From the NCBI GenBank assembly GCA_903813345.2, contig CAIIXF020000011.1, forward strand, positions 17,465,754 to 17,529,753: DNA of 64,000 bases, given 5' to 3'. Below are positions 49,101 through 55,100 of the stretch, in pieces (position 1 is the stretch's first letter; every line of letters begins with the position of its first letter). The position numbers and the translations under genes were made by a program. The notes beneath the pieces were generated by a model. It worked only from the letters and a program-made list of their open reading frames with translations, searched no databases and was not told the origin of the DNA. Source of the stretch: Owenia fusiformis. Its lineage: Eukaryota; Annelida; Polychaeta; Sabellida; Oweniidae.

Positions 49101-52100
49101 TCACACACCAATTTTCCGAGTGATAGGTTACATTACAAATTTTTTAGAGCATTTTTAGTGATGTCCATATTTCACATTTTTAATAGTTCGTATGTTTCCC
49201 CCAAGCAGCTCAGGTAGTCTCAATTCTACGAGGATACGCTTCCAAAATGTTCACAAACAGGAGTGTTGCACTTTCTAGGCTTCTGGGAGCCTTTTGATAC
49301 ATTTGAGCAATGTTTCATGGCTATAAAGTTTCTCCTCTTGTTAGTCTTCAATTAATCTTTCGTCCCTATCCTCCATAATTGCAGTATCAACTTTTCACCG
49401 TCCATTCACTCTCCTGGTAATTTAACTTCTTTTGACGTAATCAATGGTCAACTACAACCTTACAAGAAACATTGTAGCAATTTAGGAAGAGTTCATTTTT
49501 GATATTCTAAGGGTGATCAGCATTTTTCATAAGCTTTAAAATGATATATTGGAAAATATAACTTTCAAAATAAAAAAGTTAAGGTGAGAAAGACTCTACT
49601 TGATATAGGATAAAGCAGTTATGTACGGTCGGTTTGGATATTGGGTTCATCCCTCGTGAGATATGCACATCTACCTTTGGTCCCTACAGTCCCTCAGGTA
49701 GATACGCATATCTCCCTCTGGATAAACCCCATATCCAAAACCTCCCAGTACATAACCCTTATATATTTAGGCATTGAGTAGTCATAACATATGCCTAGCA
49801 AACACATAGCAACGGTTCCTAGTCAACTCAGACCCTATTTAACTCTGACCCTAGTCAACTCAGGCCCTAGTCAACTAGTACCAATGTATTTCTGAATCTT
49901 TTTTTCGATATTTTGAGTGTTAAAGTGAAAATTAATATATAAAAGCAAAAGTGATCATATAATTGCAAGAGTCAATCATAAATCATACATTCTAATTGTG
50001 AAATCAAATAGGATTAAATATGCCTAAAATGTAGTCACCAATAGTATGATTTTACATGAAGCTTTAATAATATACCCAAAATGTATTACAAAAAATAAAT
50101 GTTATTTTCAAGCTGTACCTTAAAACAAAAATGTACTGATATATTTCTTCATACTGCATATTGGAATTAATGTAGTACTTCTATATTTTGTTAACTTCAA
50201 CACCCTGATTAAATGCATTTCGAAATAAAAATAGAATAGAAATCATAGTAAGCATTAGAAAATCATTTAGAAGCATTTAAAATCAAATCCAAGGCAAAAT
50301 CTGAATAATCGATTTGATCAATCAAAAAATGTCTTTATGAATGTGTCCGGTATGTGCTTAAATATGGTATGTATACTTGCGTTGATTGTTAAATTTCAAC
50401 ATAGGCAGGGTAAAGAATATGTCAAAGTCATTTGATCTCGTTCCAGAAGCAATATTTTGTCACTTTTATCTCCCAGAATACCTTTAACTAGGGTCTGGGT
50501 TAGGTCCAAGTTGACCAGATACACCTAGCAACGGTAAAAAATTTACAAAAATGATGTATTTTGGTCAGTATTATGCCATTTACTTTCACTAATTCACTAG
50601 GCATAGCTAGGGAGAGCCATGACGTTAAAATGTTAACCTATCAACCACTTGGCAAAGTTAGGTTATGGACTAAAATGGTCAGTTTTGGGCAATACTATGT
50701 CAATTATAGGTAGTTTCAGTTGATGTCATTTTGACTTCATTTCATATTTTGTTCCCTGTAGTTCAGAATATCTTTAGTAAAGACTAGTGTATATGCATAA
50801 TGACACATAGACATACTAATGTTTACTGGTTCGGCAGACAGTTTCAAATAATCAGCTATCAAGTAACTGGCCACCAGCCAATCAAATGCCTTAATCTTCT
50901 TTTCCTGGCTGAATAAATTTTCATCAATAATGAGTGTCTGAACTTGGGTGTGAGAGACTGATCATGTGAATCAGAGTAACACAAGATCTTGAAGAGACAA
51001 GACCTCGTTAGGAACGAGATTGAGGGTGAGTACTCCTTGAGGTTGACACCATCATGCGTAGTTTGCGGTCTGCCCTTTGGCCTTCTTCATCCCATAGAAC
51101 TTGTGGTTAGCCATCTTTCATTTCGCCGGAAGTGATGGCCACTTTAAGAGAAAATTTCTCCCAGGTGGTACTGATTTCTTCCGAGTGATTATAACCCAGT
51201 CTAATCTCATATTGTTGATCGATGTACTGGACCAAACCAAAGAGCAGAGGCTCAGGTTACTCCTGTTTCAAAGTGACTTCCAAAGCAGAGGTTACTTCTA
51301 GAGCCTCGACTCTTCCGAGAGACGAGTTTGCTCATAGAGATGTAGCTCTCTTTTGAGCCGAGGTAGATTAGGGATCACTCTGGTAGCGAGACAACTCCCG
51401 AAGCAGAAGATACTCCCAGAGCCTGGACCCAGTCCAAGAGCAGAAACATGATTTCCCGCAGGGATGAGACGACTCCTGGAGCTGAGATTACACTTTAAGA
51501 ATCATGATACTCCTTGAGTTCTAATTTCTCCCAAGTGAGATTACTCTGAGAGTGAATTGGTAATACTCAGAGAAGTTACGAGAGACTCTCAGAGCAGAGT
51601 TTACTCCTAGAGCCCAGACACTGTCCAATACCAGATACGATACTTCCTATATAGACGAAGTGACTCCTATAGTCTACTAGAGCAGAGTTACTCCTAGAGC
51701 TGAACCCATTCCAAGAGCAGAGAATATATTTCCCAAAGAGATGTGCCGACTCCCAAAGATACACAATCATAGTGAGATTAAATCATATTATGGACATTGT
51801 GTTTTCTGTATCATCTTTGTTGGAATAGATTTAAAAATGTGTATGCAATTGTTTCATGTGAGCCATCTTTAACTGCGGTACCACCAAACAAGGTCGGCAC
51901 TCATAGAAAAACCTCTAAGAGTTATTATTGATCGCCCCTGATCTTCTCTTTAATGAGCATACGGGATACTCGGGAAAAGGGAAAGCGAGACATTGGTGGC
52001 AGTGATGGGTTCCGTTGCCCAAAGAGATAAGATGTCAAGGAAGTTTGAGATTAAGTCAGAAATCTTGTATGAAGAGGATTCCAGAAGAAATGGTGAAATT

Positions 52101-55100
52101 GGTTCCCAAGTTGTGATTGAAACAGCTTGAAACCCCTCCAAATGAAAGGTGTCAAGAAGAGCAGTCTTGTCTGGAGAGAAAAGTGAGATGCTCCTGTTTT
52201 AAAGTGGATGACACACTAAAAGTGGGCCAAAATGAGAGAGCTAAGACGACTCCTAGTGGAGAGACCAAAGTATTTCCAAAAGAAATGAATCCAGATTGGG
52301 TGAATCCAGACTAAGACCATATGTACTGACTTCTTCTAGGTCTGAGTTACCAGAAAAATTACGAGGTAGCAATCTGAGGCACTTCGATCAGGGTGTTGTC
52401 AGGACAATATCTGAATTTTAGGGGCAAATATACAACTTTGACATCTTACGTACAATTTGTGTCACACAAGACCAGTATATTCTGTTGAAATAGACCCAAT
52501 TGTCCCGACAACACCCTCATTAAATTGCTTCAGATCACTACCTATACATTGAGACCGATGAGGCTTCATCATTTGAGACTGAATACTCTATCTTTTATGA
52601 GTACTGGTATCTACAACTAATTTTAATGTTATGAGTATTGGCTATAAATTTTTCAATTTTTTCTTCAACATGTATTGTAATGACTTCAGTATGAATGAAA
52701 TGTCCCTTGGTGTTCTGGCCCTGGATTATGATATTGGCTCTCGATTGGAGGGGGGAGGGGGATGTGAGACATTGTTTCTTTTCACGTTAGATCATGGTTT
52801 TGGAATATATAGGGTCTACTTTTCTTATGACAGATTTACACTTACAGTTTGCTTTTCTTGTCGGGTTTCCTTAAAGTTTTTAGTCACCCTTCCCTTTTGG
52901 CATTTGTGCTTATATATTCAACAGACATTCCTGGTATGAGAGGAGATCCTGTGACTCACTGTAAGAGAGAATTGAATTAAAGTGAATCCCAAATGATGTA
53001 TTAAAGGTTTGGGAACTCTGAGGTCAAATGTTATAAAGATGCGAGAGTAATAGTACAGCGCTCAGATGACAATCAAGGACAGGCTATAAAGGCTAAATTT
53101 GCTGAGAAAGCATTGGGCATGTATGAGATGGCTCTAGAGTCAGCACAATTTGGAAGGAAAACCAAGATTAAACCAACCCCATTGTTTGATGGGAACACAC
53201 TGTGGTTAGACTTCAAAGTATACTTCAAGAATTGCATGGAGAGCAAACAGAGAAATGATGAAGAGAAGAGGCAGGCCTTACTAACCAGTTGATGGAAGAT
53301 ATTAAGCAGCTAGTGCAGGAGCTGGAAGAGGGGTATGCCTATGATGACCTGGTGGAGGCTTTAACATATCTCGAGATGCCTTGCTCTTCACAAGATAGAC
53401 TAGCGAGGTAGAGCTCTGGGAATGCCATAACTGATGATGATGAGCAGCAGTACACAGAAGAGATCCAAAGTCTCTTGATCAGGCCATGGAAGTGGCCCAG
53501 AGGGAGGAAGCGTTTCAGGAATCTGAATGGATCCAGGAAGGACTCAAGCTAATACAATGGGATCATCATATCTCCTTTTCTTCTAGTGATCATGTGGAGG
53601 AAAACCTCCTTAAATGGTTGAAGAAATAAAGACAGAGATGAAGAGGAATATAAAAGAGGCTGTCAAACGTTTCAAGAAGAGAGCTCTGTGCACATTGTGG
53701 CATTAATTGTAGGAGTTGTTGTGAGAAGGTACATGTTTTGTAGAGCTGTCAATTGGTATGTTTTGATTGATCAGCCTAAGGGCACATGTCTTATGTTTGC
53801 CTAAAGCCCCAAAAGAGGTGAGAAGAGAGAAAAGCTCCCCGAGAGTAAGAGTTCTATATCCAGTAACTCAACAATTCATCCTATACAATTTCTTAATCTG
53901 GATAGAAGCATGGTTACCAACTCTTGCAAGGCACAAACAGTGAGGAGAATAGTTGAAACCTAGCGAGAGAAATGTCCTTGTTCAAGCTGATTGTTCTGTT
54001 GCTGCTTTTGGCTCCTGTTTATGGAGATGGCATGAGATGGGAGAATAACCTTGACGCAGATGGTGATTGCTGACATTAACAGCATTAACAGAGAAGGAAT
54101 TCTGAGAACAGATTTCATCAGAGCTAGCGTAGCTGTGATCCACTATGGCGCTGTGCTGATGTGTTTTCCTGAACCAGATGAGTTATAAAATGAAGAGCTT
54201 TGAGAGCTCAAAAGCAGGCAAAGGAGATCTAACTCTACTATCATGGCACCATAATACACATCGTTTATATCGTTAATATAAGATGGTTAAAAACCAAGAA
54301 AGTTAGTCAAAATAGGATTCATCGCCTAAAAAGTACATGGTAACCATGGGAACGAGTGTTTATGGTATGCTTACCAACATGAAGACTTTAATTTATCAGT
54401 ATATCTAGATGGTTGACATACTCTTCTTTGTATTGACATTACATATACCTACTTTTAACCATTATTAAGACGTGAGCCCATTGAAACAATCTTATCATAT
54501 TGTTAATATATGGAATATTGATCCCAAAGCAAGGGTTATGACGTCATAATGTATATGTAAATATAAAGCTAATTAACATACTTTATGCAGGATGTGAAAG
54601 AACTTATTATTACGCTTCTTCTGATACCAATAATACTAAGATTGCTTAAAAACAAAGAAAGTTACAGTCCAAAATGTTTTTATTGACTAAATTGCTGAAA
54701 AGTTCATGGTAACCATGGCAACGAGTTTTATGTTATTCTAACCAACATGCAGCCTTCAATATCAGTATATCCGAAAAGCCGACATACTCTTGCTTGTATT
54801 GGCACTGCATTTACCTACTTTTATCCATTTTCAAGAAGTTTAACTAATAAAACACTGTTATTTTATTGTAAATATCTGGAAAATCGAGGCCAAAAGAAGG
54901 GTTATGACATCATAATGGATACGCAAATGAGCCAATTAACATAATTTATGCTTACGGTGAAAGAACTTATTATTTCGCTTCTTCTGATACCAATAATGCT
55001 AAGATTGCTCAAAAACAAAGAAAGTTACAGTCCAAAAAGTATTTATTGCCTAAATTCCTGAAAAGTTCACAGTAACCATGGAAACGAGATTTTATGATAT